Shown: positions 1 to 9,796, numbered from the stretch's first letter. The stretch is 45,203 nt of DNA from Melghirimyces profundicolus (GCF_003054245.1 NZ_QBKR01000027.1:1-45203); one strand, 5' to 3'. Notes: generated by a model from the sequence alone, not told the origin. Program-made: numbers and translations.

Positions 1-3000
1 GTCGGCATCATCCTTCAGGGTGATCTTGTGGGTGTTCCCGGCCTTGAAGGCGTAGGTGCCGAGTTTTTTCCACTCGGTCTCCGAGCCCGAGGCGACGTTC
101 TGGTTCACTTCCACCGTGGTGCTGCCGCCGTCATACTCGATGGTGTAAGGGGCGTTGGTGGCCCGGTCCTTGTATTTCTGGTAGCTGACCCAGACTTCAT
201 AGTCCCCGTCTTTCGGGACGTTCAGCTTCCAGGTGAAGTAGTGGTTGTCCGTGTCACTGTCCGGGTATCCTGTGTCTTTGTAGTCGTACTGGTAGCTGTA
301 CCCCTGGTGGCCGTCGACGTTGTTGGAGGTTTTCCAGTCACCGGCGAACTCCACGTTCTGGGTGTCGGAGTTGTCCACCAGGACGACATCTTTTCCGACA
401 GGGATGCCGTCATCGGACTTGGCTTTCAGTTTCCCGTCGGGGGTGTAGCTCCAGCCCATGGTGCGGCTGTTGGAGCCCCCGGCGGAGGTCAGCGTCCGGC
501 TCGTCTGCTGCCCCAGTTCGTTGTAGTCGTAGCTGGTGGTGATGTTCCAGGGGTCGACGCTCTTCTTCACCCAGCCGTTGTCGAAGTAGTCATAGGTGGT
601 GACGTTCCGCAGGGCGCCCCCGTCGGGATCCGTCTGTCCATCGGAGGGCGGGGCGCTCACTTTCACCCGGTTGCCCACTTCGTCGTAGGTGTAGACCATC
701 TTCGCCTGGTCGTCGATATTGACGCCGTCGTGGGGGAAGATCTGTTCTTTCACCCGGTTCAGAGCGTCGTACTTCGTCTCGTGGATGAAGTCGTCGGGCT
801 CCCCGGTGGTCTCCACGCCCCGGGGGGTGATCACTTTCGTCCGGTTGCCCACTTCGTCGTAGACATACTGGGTGGTCCGGTAGGTGATCGTCCCGCCGTC
901 GTCCTTGTGGGGCACTTTCACCTCTTGGACCATGCCCCGCTCGTCATAGGCGATGTCGGTGGTGTTGCCTTCCTTGTCGGTGACGGAGGTTTTGTTCCCG
1001 TCGAGGTCATAGGTGTATTGGGTGCTGTGTCCTTCGGCATCCGTTTCCTTAATCACCCGGTGGTTCAAGTCGTAGTCGATTTTGGTCGTGTAGTCGGTGG
1101 TGTCGCTGGATGCTGTCTTCTTGGGATCAAGCACTTTGACAACGTTGCCGACGTTGTCGTAATCGTAAGTGATCGTGTCCCCGTCGGCGTTGGTGACCGT
1201 TTTCAGCTGGTAGATGTCGTCGTACCCGTAGGTGGTGACAAAATCGTCCGGGTCGGAGGTCGTCAGGTTCCCCTTGGGTTCCGTCTGTTTCAGGAGGTTC
1301 CCGACGAGATCGTACGCATAGGTGGTCTTCCGCTCCGGATCCGTCGCCTCGTCCTTGGGCGCGGTGGTGGCCACCATCTGATCCGCTTTGTCGTAGGTGT
1401 AGGTGGTCACGGCGCCGTTGGGGGCCGTCTCTTTTGTGATGTTGTCGTTTTTGTCGTAGACCGGCGCGGGGGTGATGATGTACTCACCCGCGTCTTGATC
1501 CTTGGGCTCCTTCTGCTCCAGCGGCCGGCCGAAGACGTCGTAGGTGTACGTGCTTTCCTTGCCCTTGGCGTCGGTGATGGAGACCACGTTCCCCCGCTCG
1601 TCGTAGGCGGTGGTGGTGGCATTCCCCAGCGCGTCGGTGATCGTCTCCGGATACCCGGTCGGGTGGTAGTTGCTGTATGTCGTGGTGTTACCGTTGGCGT
1701 CGGTGGCCGTCAACAGCTGTCCGGCAGGGTCGTAGGTGTAGGTCGTTTGATAGTCGTCCGGCTCCGTCGGTGTGGCGTTCCCCATCGGGTCGGTCACGGT
1801 CGTCAGGTTCCCCACGGTGTCGTAGGCGAAGGTCCACGTCCGCCCTTCCGGGCTCACCTTTTTGGTAAGATCGGCCACGTAGCCGGAAAGATCGGTCTGG
1901 TAGTACAACTTGGTGGCGGCGGTGTCCTTGTCGTTGGCTTCGGCGTCTTTCACCTCCAGCGGGTACCCGGTTTTGGCATCATACGTCCAGGTCGTGACCG
2001 CCCCGTTGGCCTCTTCCAGACGGGTGACGTTGTTATCGTCGTCCCAGGAAAGCTGGGTGATTTCTCCCTTGGCGTTGGTCGTCTTCTCCGGTCGACCGAA
2101 GCCGTCCATCCGGTACTGGGTGGCCTTCCCGTTGGCATCGGTCACCGTGGACTCAATATAGGAACCGGTGGTGCCGTCGGGATCCGTGTAAGTAAAGGCG
2201 GTGTTCCCGCCCTCCCGGTCGGTCAGGGTCTGAAGGCGCCACTTGTTGAGCTGGGTGGTCTCCGTATCCGAGGGCATGTAGTAGTCGAGATTCGTGGCGT
2301 TCCCCCGGGGATCGGTGATGGTGACCAGTTTGGTGTTCTTGTTGGTGTTGGTGGCGTCATAGGTGAAGCCGAAGGTCTTGGCCTCCGGGATGCCCGCCCC
2401 GTCCACCATCTCCCGCATCAGGCCCTTGTCGCTGTAGGTGAAGGTGATTTTCCGGCCCGAAAGGTCGGTGATCGACTTCACCTGGTCGATGATCTTCGGG
2501 TTGGTCAGATTCGTGCCTTGGGTTTTGGTGTCTTCGTCAAAATAGGTGTAGTCTTCACCCTTTTGGTAATACTCCAGGGTCAAAGTCTGCCGGCTGGCCG
2601 GGTCGGTGATGTATTTCAGGAACTTGACCGGTTTGTTGCGGGATTTCTTCTCTTCATAGGTGAAGAGCATTTCGTTCCCGTTTTTGTCCCGGATCGCCGA
2701 CAGAAACCCTTCCCCGTCGAAGAAGAACCGGGTCCGGTCGGGCCGGGTCATCACCCACTGGCGCTCCTCTTTCGAGCCGTCCTTTTGCAGGTAGAAATGG
2801 ACGCCGGCGGGGCTGTCGTAGTACCAGGTGGTTTCATCCGTGGTGTCCGGTTTTTTCAGTTCAAAGATATGACTGGTGCCGTCCCCGTCGGTGAGCGTCA
2901 CCTCGGTGGGCCAGTCCTGCCCCTTGGGATGGAGATCCAGCGGCGTCCCCAGTCGCATCAGGCTGGTGGCGGAAAGGGACCAGCCGTAGCCCATGGACGA

Positions 3001-6000
3001 GTCCGAGGTGTCCAGGCTGTTGTAGGTGATCCGCAGGAAGGTGGCCAATCCCCGGCTCGGGTTGGAGAAGGGGTTGTAGCCGAACACGGTGTTGCCGGCG
3101 TACTGGTTCACCATCACGGTGGAGCCGGCCCCGGTGTTTTTGCCCACGTACTGGTAGAACTTCTCCAGCCCCAGCTCATCGGAGGTGGGGTCTTCCACCG
3201 TGACGTTCTGGTCCAGGGTCTCCAGATCGTCCGTGGTGGATTGCTCCGACAACCACTGGCCGGTGGTTTTGTTCCGCATGTCCCACTTCAGCACAAAGGC
3301 TTCCCGCTTGTTCCCCGAGTCACTTTGGATCGGGGTTTTCACCTTCGCCTGGACGGTGATCGTCTCCCCGGGTGCCACGTCCACCGGATCAGTGGCCACG
3401 GTTCCATCACTTTGGACCGGGCGGAGTTCGGTCTCCAGCCGGTTGCCTTCGGTGGTCTTGTCCGTGCCGTCGGGAAGGGCCCAGTGGTAGGACAGAACAT
3501 AGTCGGCGGCGCTCCAGGTGATGTCCGTGGTGTTGGTCAGCGTTACCTCGACGGTGTACTGGTCCCCCGGGATCATGCGGGCGGGGGTTTTCGGCGCGTA
3601 ATAGGTATTGGCGGTGGTCCGCTCGGTGTAGGTGACCACCAGCTTGGGCCGCAGGTTTTTCTCTTCGGCTTCGCTGCTCAGGAAGAGAACCCGTTCCCCG
3701 GCCCCGGCTTCGTCGTTTCGTTTCACCAGGAAACCGTGGTTGGAGGCGGGATCGTCCACCCACTGCTGAACGATGGTTCCCGCATTCCACCGGTGCCACT
3801 TGGGATCGCTGGTGATGGAGGAGACAGAGTCGGACACCGCGGCATCATAATCTCCCCCGCCGCCGGTGGTCCAGGGAGTGGCGGCATCGGCGTTGTTCCA
3901 GGTGGCTTCCATCTCGACAAAGTCCGTGGTCAGGGCGTGAAGGTCGTAGGTTCCGCCGCTCCCGTAGGTTTCCGAGGTCCACAGGTTGAGCTCCGCGTCC
4001 AGGATGTCCGCATCGGCGGGCAGGGTGTCGGTGTTGAACTTCAGAATGGCCCGGGCGTTCCCGTAGGTGGAGCTGTTGTTGCCCACTTCCAGCCACGGAT
4101 GGCCGGCCAACACATCATGGTTTTGATCCGGCTGACCGCTGGCGATGGTGGTGTCGGCGGCATTCCCCTGGAAAATCTCCACCACACGGCCGGCTTTGGG
4201 CAGCCGCACCAGCCGGGTCGGAGACGGGATCAGGGAGCCGTCTTTGGTTTTGACCGCGACCATGTAGTAATAGGCGTTTCCAAAGGGTTCCGGGTCATCG
4301 GCGGGTGTCGGCTCCGCCGTGGTGTCCGTGTACTGAGTGGTTCCCGGGTCCACGGGTGCCACCAGGGTGGCCGGTCCGGGTGTGAAGGTTTGATCCACGC
4401 TGCGGTGGACCTGGTATTCGACGATATCGTCGTCGGTGGTTCCGGCATCCGGATCCTGGTAGGCCGACCAGTTCAACTCCGCCCCGGTGGCGTGGATCTT
4501 GGTCGGATCGTCCAGGTGGACGCCGGGTTTCCCGAAGGTCAGGACCAGCTTGGGCCGGTTGGCGGATTCTCCGTTGTAGGCGTATTCGCTGGCCTCATAG
4601 CGGGGACCGCCTTTTCCCAGGGTCTCGTCGGAAGCTTTCAGCATGAATCCGTAGTTGGCCTGCTTGCCGTCGATCCAGTCCTGGACGATGTTCCGAACGC
4701 TGAAGGTGTGCCATGTGTTTTGTTCGCCGGCTTTCTTGGTGTCCGTGGCGTATTTGGTCCACTGGACGGCATCGGCGATGGCGGCATTGCCGGGATCGTC
4801 TCCGAGGACGACTTTGTGGGTGGTGCCGGCGACAAAGGAATGCTCACCCAAGTCCGCCCATTGGCTGCGGGTGCTCCCCTGGGACTGGTCCACCTGATAG
4901 GTTTGTTGCCCGCCGTTGTAGTGAACCGTGTAGGGCACGATCCCCCGATCCGAAGCCTGGACGTAGTGGGCCTTCACCCGGTATTTTCCGTCTTCCGTCA
5001 GGCGGGGGATCCAGGTGTAGGTATCCCCGGCGGTGGAATCGTTGTTGTATTGGTAATCGTCATCCACGGCATATTGGGTCAGGGAGCTGGTCGACTGCGG
5101 CCATTTCGCTTCATCGTTGGGGCAAGTTTGGGGATAGGTGGATCTATTGCAGTTATCCGGTTCGTTATCCACTGTCTCCCGGTTGTAGCCGACGGCTCCG
5201 TAGTTGTCCCCGACGGTGTTCCAGGTGACGGTGGACTCATCCCAGTCGACAGTGACGGGACGGGCTTCGATCCCGACATCGTTCGTGTTGGTATGAAACC
5301 ACTGGTCGTAGTATAGCTTCAGCTGGGCGGCGTCCAGCTTTTTCCCGTCCACATCCTGTGGGAGCTTGAACTTCACCAGGCTCCGGGCGGCATAGGTGTC
5401 CGTCGTTCCCACGGAGAGTTTCCAGTTATCGCCGAAGTTGGTGTCGGAAGAACCGGAACTGTTGATCACCATGGCATCCTGGCCGTCGGTGGGGGTCGGC
5501 TCCACTTTGATCGTCGGGTCGATTACCACCGGGTACTTCCGGTCGTCGGACTTGAGCCATTTCTCGTCGGCCTTCACCGTGATCTCGATGTGGGAGCCTT
5601 TCTGCTCGACGGACTGGGTGACCTTGTCGCTCCACACTTTTCCGTAGGGGGAGGAGGGGTCGTCCTTGTCATCCATCATGAACGGCTTCGGCATGATGAA
5701 GACGGGATCCCCTTCCCCGCTTTTGCGGTAAAAGGCGATGGAGCCGTCTTTTTGCTTCTTCGCTTCCACGCCGCCCATCTTCACCGTGAAGGTGTAGGTG
5801 GCGTCTTCCGGCGCTTTTTCCAGGATGATTTTTTCCTTCAGGGAGGTCGGCGTCACATCGTAGACCAGATCCGCCTCCCCGAAGACATCGGGATAGGTGA
5901 TGGTGTTGTCTTTCGTTTCCGGGGTAAGCTTTTTCTCTTTGCCTTTCACCCCCAGCGTGAGATGCCGTTTCTTCAGCTGGAACTTGACCAGCTGATCCGA

Positions 6001-6567
6001 TTTCTTGCCGAAGAAACTTTGAAAGGTGTTTTTCTCGTTCCCATAACTGAACCCGGGTTTATTGGTATCCTGAATCCGGGTGTCAATCTCTTTCCAGTTC
6101 CCCTTATCGTCCCGGTAATGGACGGGGGAGCTGGATACCTCTACCTGTTGGCGGCCATCCTCCAGTTCGTAGAACTTGGCGGTGGCCGTCCTTTTTTTCT
6201 TCAGTTCCTTCACCCGTTTGGGTTGGGCCATCTTCTCCCCTTTGGGAGCTTTTTCCTTTCGGGGGAGAACGTCGGTGGCACGGGCGGTTCCCTTTTCCTC
6301 CCCGGGGTCATCCAGCCCGAGATAGCCCTCCACCGTATCCCAGAAACCGCGCTCCTCCTCCTGGGCCGGTTGCACCTGGGGTCCATCCGGCTTCAGGAAG
6401 TTGATCGCTTTGTCCAGAAAACCGGGTTCCTTGGTGACAGCGGCCAACTGAATCCGGTTGTGAATCTCCTCCGCCGCCAACACCGGCGTGGGCTGAATGC
6501 TGCCGAAGACAAAGATGAACAGGAACAGCCAGATAAACCGCTTGCTGAAGGTTCCTTTTTTTCTCAC
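1..6567 (-). CDS. Large secreted Rhs/YD-repeat protein (WapA-like), 3' end outside the window
   Basis: Open for 2189 codons from a GTG at 6567 to the left edge with no stop seen, so the C-terminus is missing. The start has AAGGAG seven bases upstream. The N-terminus has a basic stretch, a hydrophobic core and an A-x-A-like site near residue 30, so it is probably exported. Reading onward: a WapA-type N-terminal region (about 100-350), a DNRLRE-type domain (about 345-490), a golvesin-C-like beta domain (about 510-590), a fibronectin III-like stretch (about 670-780), a second DNRLRE-like domain (about 790-985), then from about 1170 the Rhs core. The core has the GYGWSLS entry motif and many YDEVGNR / YDALNR repeats. 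A second golvesin-like domain follows at about 2050-2189. Such proteins build a hollow shell around a C-terminal toxin or act as surface adhesins. Here any toxin tip or immunity gene lies beyond the window. Confidence 0.9.
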   Translation of the reverse strand, partial: MRKKGTFSKRFIWLFLFIFVFGSIQPTPVLAAEEIHNRIQLAAVTKEPGFLDKAINFLKPDGPQVQPAQEEERGFWDTVEGYLGLDDPGEEKGTARATDVLPRKEKAPKGEKMAQPKRVKELKKKRTATAKFYELEDGRQQVEVSSSPVHYRDDKGNWKEIDTRIQDTNKPGFSYGNEKNTFQSFFGKKSDQLVKFQLKKRHLTLGVKGKEKKLTPETKDNTITYPDVFGEADLVYDVTPTSLKEKIILEKAPEDATYTFTVKMGGVEAKKQKDGSIAFYRKSGEGDPVFIMPKPFMMDDKDDPSSPYGKVWSDKVTQSVEQKGSHIEITVKADEKWLKSDDRKYPVVIDPTIKVEPTPTDGQDAMVINSSGSSDTNFGDNWKLSVGTTDTYAARSLVKFKLPQDVDGKKLDAAQLKLYYDQWFHTNTNDVGIEARPVTVDWDESTVTWNTVGDNYGAVGYNRETVDNEPDNCNRSTYPQTCPNDEAKWPQSTSSLTQYAVDDDYQYNNDSTAGDTYTWIPRLTEDGKYRVKAHYVQASDRGIVPYTVHYNGGQQTYQVDQSQGSTRSQWADLGEHSFVAGTTHKVVLGDDPGNAAIADAVQWTKYATDTKKAGEQNTWHTFSVRNIVQDWIDGKQANYGFMLKASDETLGKGGPRYEASEYAYNGESANRPKLVLTFGKPGVHLDDPTKIHATGAELNWSAYQDPDAGTTDDDIVEYQVHRSVDQTFTPGPATLVAPVDPGTTQYTDTTAEPTPADDPEPFGNAYYYMVAVKTKDGSLIPSPTRLVRLPKAGRVVEIFQGNAADTTIASGQPDQNHDVLAGHPWLEVGNNSSTYGNARAILKFNTDTLPADADILDAELNLWTSETYGSGGTYDLHALTTDFVEMEATWNNADAATPWTTGGGGDYDAAVSDSVSSITSDPKWHRWNAGTIVQQWVDDPASNHGFLVKRNDEAGAGERVLFLSSEAEEKNLRPKLVVTYTERTTANTYYAPKTPARMIPGDQYTVEVTLTNTTDITWSAADYVLSYHWALPDGTDKTTEGNRLETELRPVQSDGTVATDPVDVAPGETITVQAKVKTPIQSDSGNKREAFVLKWDMRNKTTGQWLSEQSTTDDLETLDQNVTVEDPTSDELGLEKFYQYVGKNTGAGSTVMVNQYAGNTVFGYNPFSNPSRGLATFLRITYNSLDTSDSSMGYGWSLSATSLMRLGTPLDLHPKGQDWPTEVTLTDGDGTSHIFELKKPDTTDETTWYYDSPAGVHFYLQKDGSKEERQWVMTRPDRTRFFFDGEGFLSAIRDKNGNEMLFTYEEKKSRNKPVKFLKYITDPASRQTLTLEYYQKGEDYTYFDEDTKTQGTNLTNPKIIDQVKSITDLSGRKITFTYSDKGLMREMVDGAGIPEAKTFGFTYDATNTNKNTKLVTITDPRGNATNLDYYMPSDTETTQLNKWRLQTLTDREGGNTAFTYTDPDGTTGSYIESTVTDANGKATQYRMDGFGRPEKTTNAKGEITQLSWDDDNNVTRLEEANGAVTTWTYDAKTGYPLEVKDAEANDKDTAATKLYYQTDLSGYVADLTKKVSPEGRTWTFAYDTVGNLTTVTDPMGNATPTEPDDYQTTYTYDPAGQLLTATDANGNTTTYSNYHPTGYPETITDALGNATTTAYDERGNVVSITDAKGKESTYTYDVFGRPLEQKEPKDQDAGEYIITPAPVYDKNDNITKETAPNGAVTTYTYDKADQMVATTAPKDEATDPERKTTYAYDLVGNLLKQTEPKGNLTTSDPDDFVTTYGYDDIYQLKTVTNADGDTITYDYDNVGNVVKVLDPKKTASSDTTDYTTKIDYDLNHRVIKETDAEGHSTQYTYDLDGNKTSVTDKEGNTTDIAYDERGMVQEVKVPHKDDGGTITYRTTQYVYDEVGNRTKVITPRGVETTGEPDDFIHETKYDALNRVKEQIFPHDGVNIDDQAKMVYTYDEVGNRVKVSAPPSDGQTDPDGGALRNVTTYDYFDNGWVKKSVDPWNITTSYDYNELGQQTSRTLTSAGGSNSRTMGWSYTPDGKLKAKSDDGIPVGKDVVLVDNSDTQNVEFAGDWKTSNNVDGHQGYSYQYDYKDTGYPDSDTDNHYFTWKLNVPKDGDYEVWVSYQKYKDRATNAPYTIEYDGGSTTVEVNQNVASGSETEWKKLGTYAFKAGNTHKITLKDDAD

Positions 6568-6953
6568 GTGATTTCTCCTTCCTGATGGATTTCACCTTTG
6601 AGACGACACCATCTGATCGAAGCGTTCTTCAGCATCCCTCCTCCGAAAGATCTATCGACAGTATGCGACACACTCTATCTCCATTCGACAAAAGGAGTAA
6701 TTCTCCTTATTAAATTTTTAATAAAAAAACGAGTGTTTTTGTGTATAATTCTTGGTATTGGGTATAAATGTTATGGATTTCTTGTATAAAGCAAAATCAG
6801 GATATGATTGTCCATATCAGTAAATCCCCTTAATCATTGGATATTCGGGGGTTGATTTTGTTTTCCTCACCAAAAAAAGGCCACTTCCCCATGAGGGGGG
6901 TGGCCTTTTTCCGAGGGAAATAAACCTGATTTAAAACATTTATACATATAGTT
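6568..6953. other. Intergenic region between pilO and the rhs gene
   Basis: This A+T-rich gap holds the terminator at 6873-6910 and the leader of the rhs gene. The stretch 6680-6830 is much richer in A+T than its surroundings and probably carries the rhs promoter, but I could not settle on a single convincing -35/-10 pair. The short open frames in it have no ribosome binding site or coding character. Confidence 0.5.
6873..6910 (-). terminator. Rho-independent terminator after pilO (bidirectional in form)
   Basis: The arms AAAAAGGCCAC and GTGGCCTTTTT flank an inner CCCC/GGGG pairing. It lies about 45 bases past the pilO stop and separates the pil operon from the rhs gene. Confidence 0.85.
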
Positions 6954-7826
6954 TTATGGCGTTTGCGTCCCCGAATTTTCGTTGTTTTCGGATCCATCCT
7001 CGGCGGACCCTTCGGATGGGGCAGGATCCGACTCGCGGTTCTCTTCTTTTTCCGTCTCTTCATCCGGATGCTGTTCCGCTTCGCTTCCCTTTGGTTCCGG
7101 CTCCTCTTCCTTCGGCACCTCCAACCTCGGCCGGGGCGGGAGGTTTTTCAGATCTTTGTCCCCGTAGACGAACCAGGCCAGGCGGATCCGGATTTGGCCG
7201 GCTTTCTTTTCTTGGGTGTATTCCCACCCTTGGACCGAGACGATCCGTTTCATCTCCTGCAGGTTGCCGAAGAGGGTGAGGAGCTGTTCTTCGGTGCCCC
7301 GGACGTGGAGGTCGGCCCAGTAAGGGGTGAGGCGGGAATCATCGGGAAGTCGGGGGAGCCCTTCGGAATCGGCTTCCCCTGGGGGGTTCTCCTCTTTGCC
7401 GGAGGTGTTCCCGTCTTCCTTCTCCTCTTTTCCGTCTTTCGTTTTTTCAAGATCGGAGAGGTTCTCCGCGGTGCGGAATTCCTTCCACTCGGCGCCGGAA
7501 TCGTTCACCGCTTTTTGCAATTCGGTGATGAGGCGGGCCGGTTCCGCGGTGACGGGGACTTTTTCCTGGAGGGCGGAAAGCTCCCCTTTGGTGGGTTCTT
7601 CGGGCAGTTTCCATTCGGGGTCCAGGACCTTTCGGTGCTCCTTCCTGAACGCCCGGGCTTCGGCCTCCTCCGCCCGCATTTCCTTCTCCTTGGCCCAGAT
7701 CGGGTAGAGGGAGGCCAATGTGGCGGAAAGGATGAGAAAGGTGCCTCCCGCCCCGATCAGAAAGAGGGTTTTCCCGTTTTTCCAGGCCCCGATCGGACGG
7801 GGCGGTTTCGGCTTTCTATTCCACAT
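6954..7826 (-). CDS. pilO: PilO-like type IV pilus alignment protein
   Basis: A 290-residue protein with a short cytoplasmic N-terminus, one membrane segment at about residues 20-42 and then a coiled, charged extracytoplasmic region, the usual plan of PilO. The start ATG overlaps the end of pilN by 11 bases and has GGAGGTGG in front of it. With PilM and PilN it should form the inner-membrane platform that links the pilus motor to the outer parts of the machine. Two features are unusual: a highly acidic insert at about residues 125-160 and an acidic, low-complexity tail of about 55 residues rich in E, P, S and N. PilO is weakly conserved, so the call rests on topology, size and its place after pilM and pilN. 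Confidence 0.75.
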   Translation of the reverse strand: MWNRKPKPPRPIGAWKNGKTLFLIGAGGTFLILSATLASLYPIWAKEKEMRAEEAEARAFRKEHRKVLDPEWKLPEEPTKGELSALQEKVPVTAEPARLITELQKAVNDSGAEWKEFRTAENLSDLEKTKDGKEEKEDGNTSGKEENPPGEADSEGLPRLPDDSRLTPYWADLHVRGTEEQLLTLFGNLQEMKRIVSVQGWEYTQEKKAGQIRIRLAWFVYGDKDLKNLPPRPRLEVPKEEEPEPKGSEAEQHPDEETEKEENRESDPAPSEGSAEDGSENNENSGTQTP

Positions 7827-8457
7827 CGTCCCCCACCTCCGGTAGCGGTGTCCCTTCGGGCTCGGAAGCCTCCGGAGCGGGAGAAGCGGTTTCCGCCTCC
7901 GTTCTCTTCTCTTCGGAAGACGGCTTCAGCGTGAAATGGAAGTGAAGCACCTGCTCCCCTTTTGCCGGCGGCTCCGGGAGGGCGTCCTCGCCGCAGCTTT
8001 TGCCGAGGCAGTCGAGAAAGACGCCGTCGACGCGGGCGTCCTGCTTGAGGGATTCCAGGAAAACGGCCGCCTCCGATCCGGAGGGGAAGACCGCCCAGCC
8101 GTCCATCCGCCGACCCTCGGCTTCGGAACGGAATAGCTCCGTCCCGGCGGGGAGCTTCTCATTCACCACGCGAAGCCCGTCGGACCAGAGGACCCGCCCT
8201 TCTTCCGCTTTCTGCACGGATTGGCGATAACGGACTTCGGGGCCGTACCGCTTCATAAACTCCTGATACCGTCCCACCTTCTCCCTCGCCTTCAAATCGG
8301 CCATGGCCTGCGACTGATGCGTTTCCTGCATCCGGGCCGCTTCCCGGAACTCCGTGGTGAAAAACCACCCTGCCAAGGCGGTCAACTGGACCAGCCAGCA
8401 GAGGATGAGCACAAGACCCCAACCGAAATACCGCCGCCCCGGGGGGACGGGCGGCAT
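7816..8457 (-). CDS. pilN: PilN-like type IV pilus assembly protein
   Basis: Membrane protein of 213 residues when started at the ATG at 8457, which overlaps the pilM stop as TGATG. It has one hydrophobic segment close to the N-terminus (YFGWGLVLILCWLVQL), then a coiled region and a small alpha/beta domain, ending in an acidic Pro/Glu-rich tail. In the PilN family the cytoplasmic tip carries an I-N-L-L-P motif that docks into PilM. Here the matching RINLMPP is encoded just before and across this ATG, so translation may really begin upstream. GTG at 8526 (23 more residues) is the nearest in-frame candidate, although it lacks an obvious ribosome binding site. The order pilM-pilN-pilO with overlaps supports a coupled operon. 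Confidence 0.78.
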   Translation of the reverse strand: MPPVPPGRRYFGWGLVLILCWLVQLTALAGWFFTTEFREAARMQETHQSQAMADLKAREKVGRYQEFMKRYGPEVRYRQSVQKAEEGRVLWSDGLRVVNEKLPAGTELFRSEAEGRRMDGWAVFPSGSEAAVFLESLKQDARVDGVFLDCLGKSCGEDALPEPPAKGEQVLHFHFTLKPSSEEKRTEAETASPAPEASEPEGTPLPEVGDDVE

Positions 8458-9467
8458 CAGGTTGATCCGCCCCGCACCCCGGAGAGCGCCGCTCCCAAGG
8501 GGACGGACAACGCGGTCCCCAGCCACCGGGAGGAGCGAATCTGGAGATCTTCGTCCATCCATTCCTGCGGGCCGCTGCCCATCCGAAGGGGAGGGGTTTT
8601 TCGGGACTGCATCCACAGCATCAGCTGATTCAGGTCGATCCCCTCTCCCGTCAGCACCCACACCCGGTTCGGTTTCCACAGTTCTCGGTTCAGCCATTCC
8701 GGTCCCTCCTTTCCGAGCGTTTCCAGAAGCGCGGCCCCATAGGACCGGACCTTGTCCGGATCCGTCAGCACGGGGGCCAGGGGATCCATCCCCGGTCGCG
8801 TCCCGTCCTCCAAAAACCGGGCCATCTCCAGCGGCAGGAACGTCCCCCCCTGCAGCAGGCCGTGGTGGAACAGGTTCACTTCCACTCCTTCCCGGGAAAG
8901 GTGCAGCGTGGCCGGACGGTGCAGGGAGCTGTCGTCGGTGAACTCCACCCAGCGCTGGAGGCTGAAGGCGGATAGGTCGATGGAGACCGGCTCCAACCCG
9001 CAACAGCGGATGAGGTGCGTCAGATCTTCCACATACGAGCGGGAAACCGCGGCCACCAGCACCTGCTGATGGTCCCCCTCCTCCCAGATCGGACCGAGGG
9101 GGCGGTAATCGAAATGGGGATCGTCAAAGGGCAGGTCCCACCCGGGAATCACTTTTTTCCGGATCCATCGCCGCATCCGGTTGGGGCGCATCTCCGGGAT
9201 GTGCCAGATCCCGGTGACCACCTGCCGGTTGCCCAGGGCCAGGTGGACTTTCCGTGTTTTCAGGCGCCTCCCCGCGAGGGCGTCGGAAATGGAATGGATC
9301 AGTTCTTCCCGGTCAACCGCGGAGTGCTCCTTCATCCAGAAAGGAAGGAGCGGGTGAACCACATACTGGGTGAGCCGGGTTTTTTTAAACCCTCTTTTCA
9401 TTTCCACCAATTTGAACAGGGAATCGGTCAGTTCCATTCCCAGGGCATATCGCGGGATCAGGGGCAT
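8457..9467 (-). CDS. pilM: PilM-like actin-fold type IV pilus assembly ATPase
   Basis: A 336-residue cytoplasmic protein. Its N-terminus (ALGMELTDSLFKLVEMKRG) corresponds to the phosphate-1 segment of PilM/FtsA-type actin-fold proteins, normally written as G-x-D-I-G-x-x-x-x-K-x-V-E. The acid is Glu here, and Asp-Ser replaces the usual Gly-Thr pair. PilM binds the N-terminal tip of PilN and couples the cytoplasmic pilus motor to the inner-membrane complex. The start ATG has AAGGAG ten bases upstream, and it is the first gene of the operon. No pilB, pilC, pilT, prepilin or prepilin peptidase gene lies in the window, so the rest of the machine must be elsewhere or absent. Confidence 0.82.
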   Translation of the reverse strand: MPLIPRYALGMELTDSLFKLVEMKRGFKKTRLTQYVVHPLLPFWMKEHSAVDREELIHSISDALAGRRLKTRKVHLALGNRQVVTGIWHIPEMRPNRMRRWIRKKVIPGWDLPFDDPHFDYRPLGPIWEEGDHQQVLVAAVSRSYVEDLTHLIRCCGLEPVSIDLSAFSLQRWVEFTDDSSLHRPATLHLSREGVEVNLFHHGLLQGGTFLPLEMARFLEDGTRPGMDPLAPVLTDPDKVRSYGAALLETLGKEGPEWLNRELWKPNRVWVLTGEGIDLNQLMLWMQSRKTPPLRMGSGPQEWMDEDLQIRSSRWLGTALSVPLGAALSGVRGGST

Positions 9468-9796
9468 CTTGTTCGAACTCCTTCGCAGTTGTCAACGTTT
9501 CCGGAGGAGAGGAGAATCTTCCTCCTCCACCATCTTTTAAATCTTTGATGTGAAAATCGAAAAATCCTTTTCTTGTTCTTGATTTTTTCAATGCGGATCA
9601 AGAATCGTTCTTTTCGACTACAACAAAGGTCGGGGAATCGTGTCCTGCCCGGGAGTGGGAATGAACCCTCTTTTTATTCTGTTTCCATGCCCACATCCGG
9701 GAAAAAGGAACCCGGCTGACCGCCACCGGCAAGGAAGGCCATGGGCACCGGATCCGGCTGAACAGCGGAAGGACCGCTTTTTTTCATGAGATGAAA

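Noticed and set aside
28-5316. Long plus-strand open frame of 1762 codons
   Set aside because: It is antisense to the Rhs gene. The minus frame gives clear YD repeats, DNRLRE and golvesin-like modules, while the plus frame is a Val/Gly/Pro-rich mirror without domains or ribosome binding site.
7816-9003. A 395-codon protein covering pilN and half of pilM
   Set aside because: The upstream two thirds is a shadow frame of pilM; only the part from about 8526 or 8457 reads as PilN.
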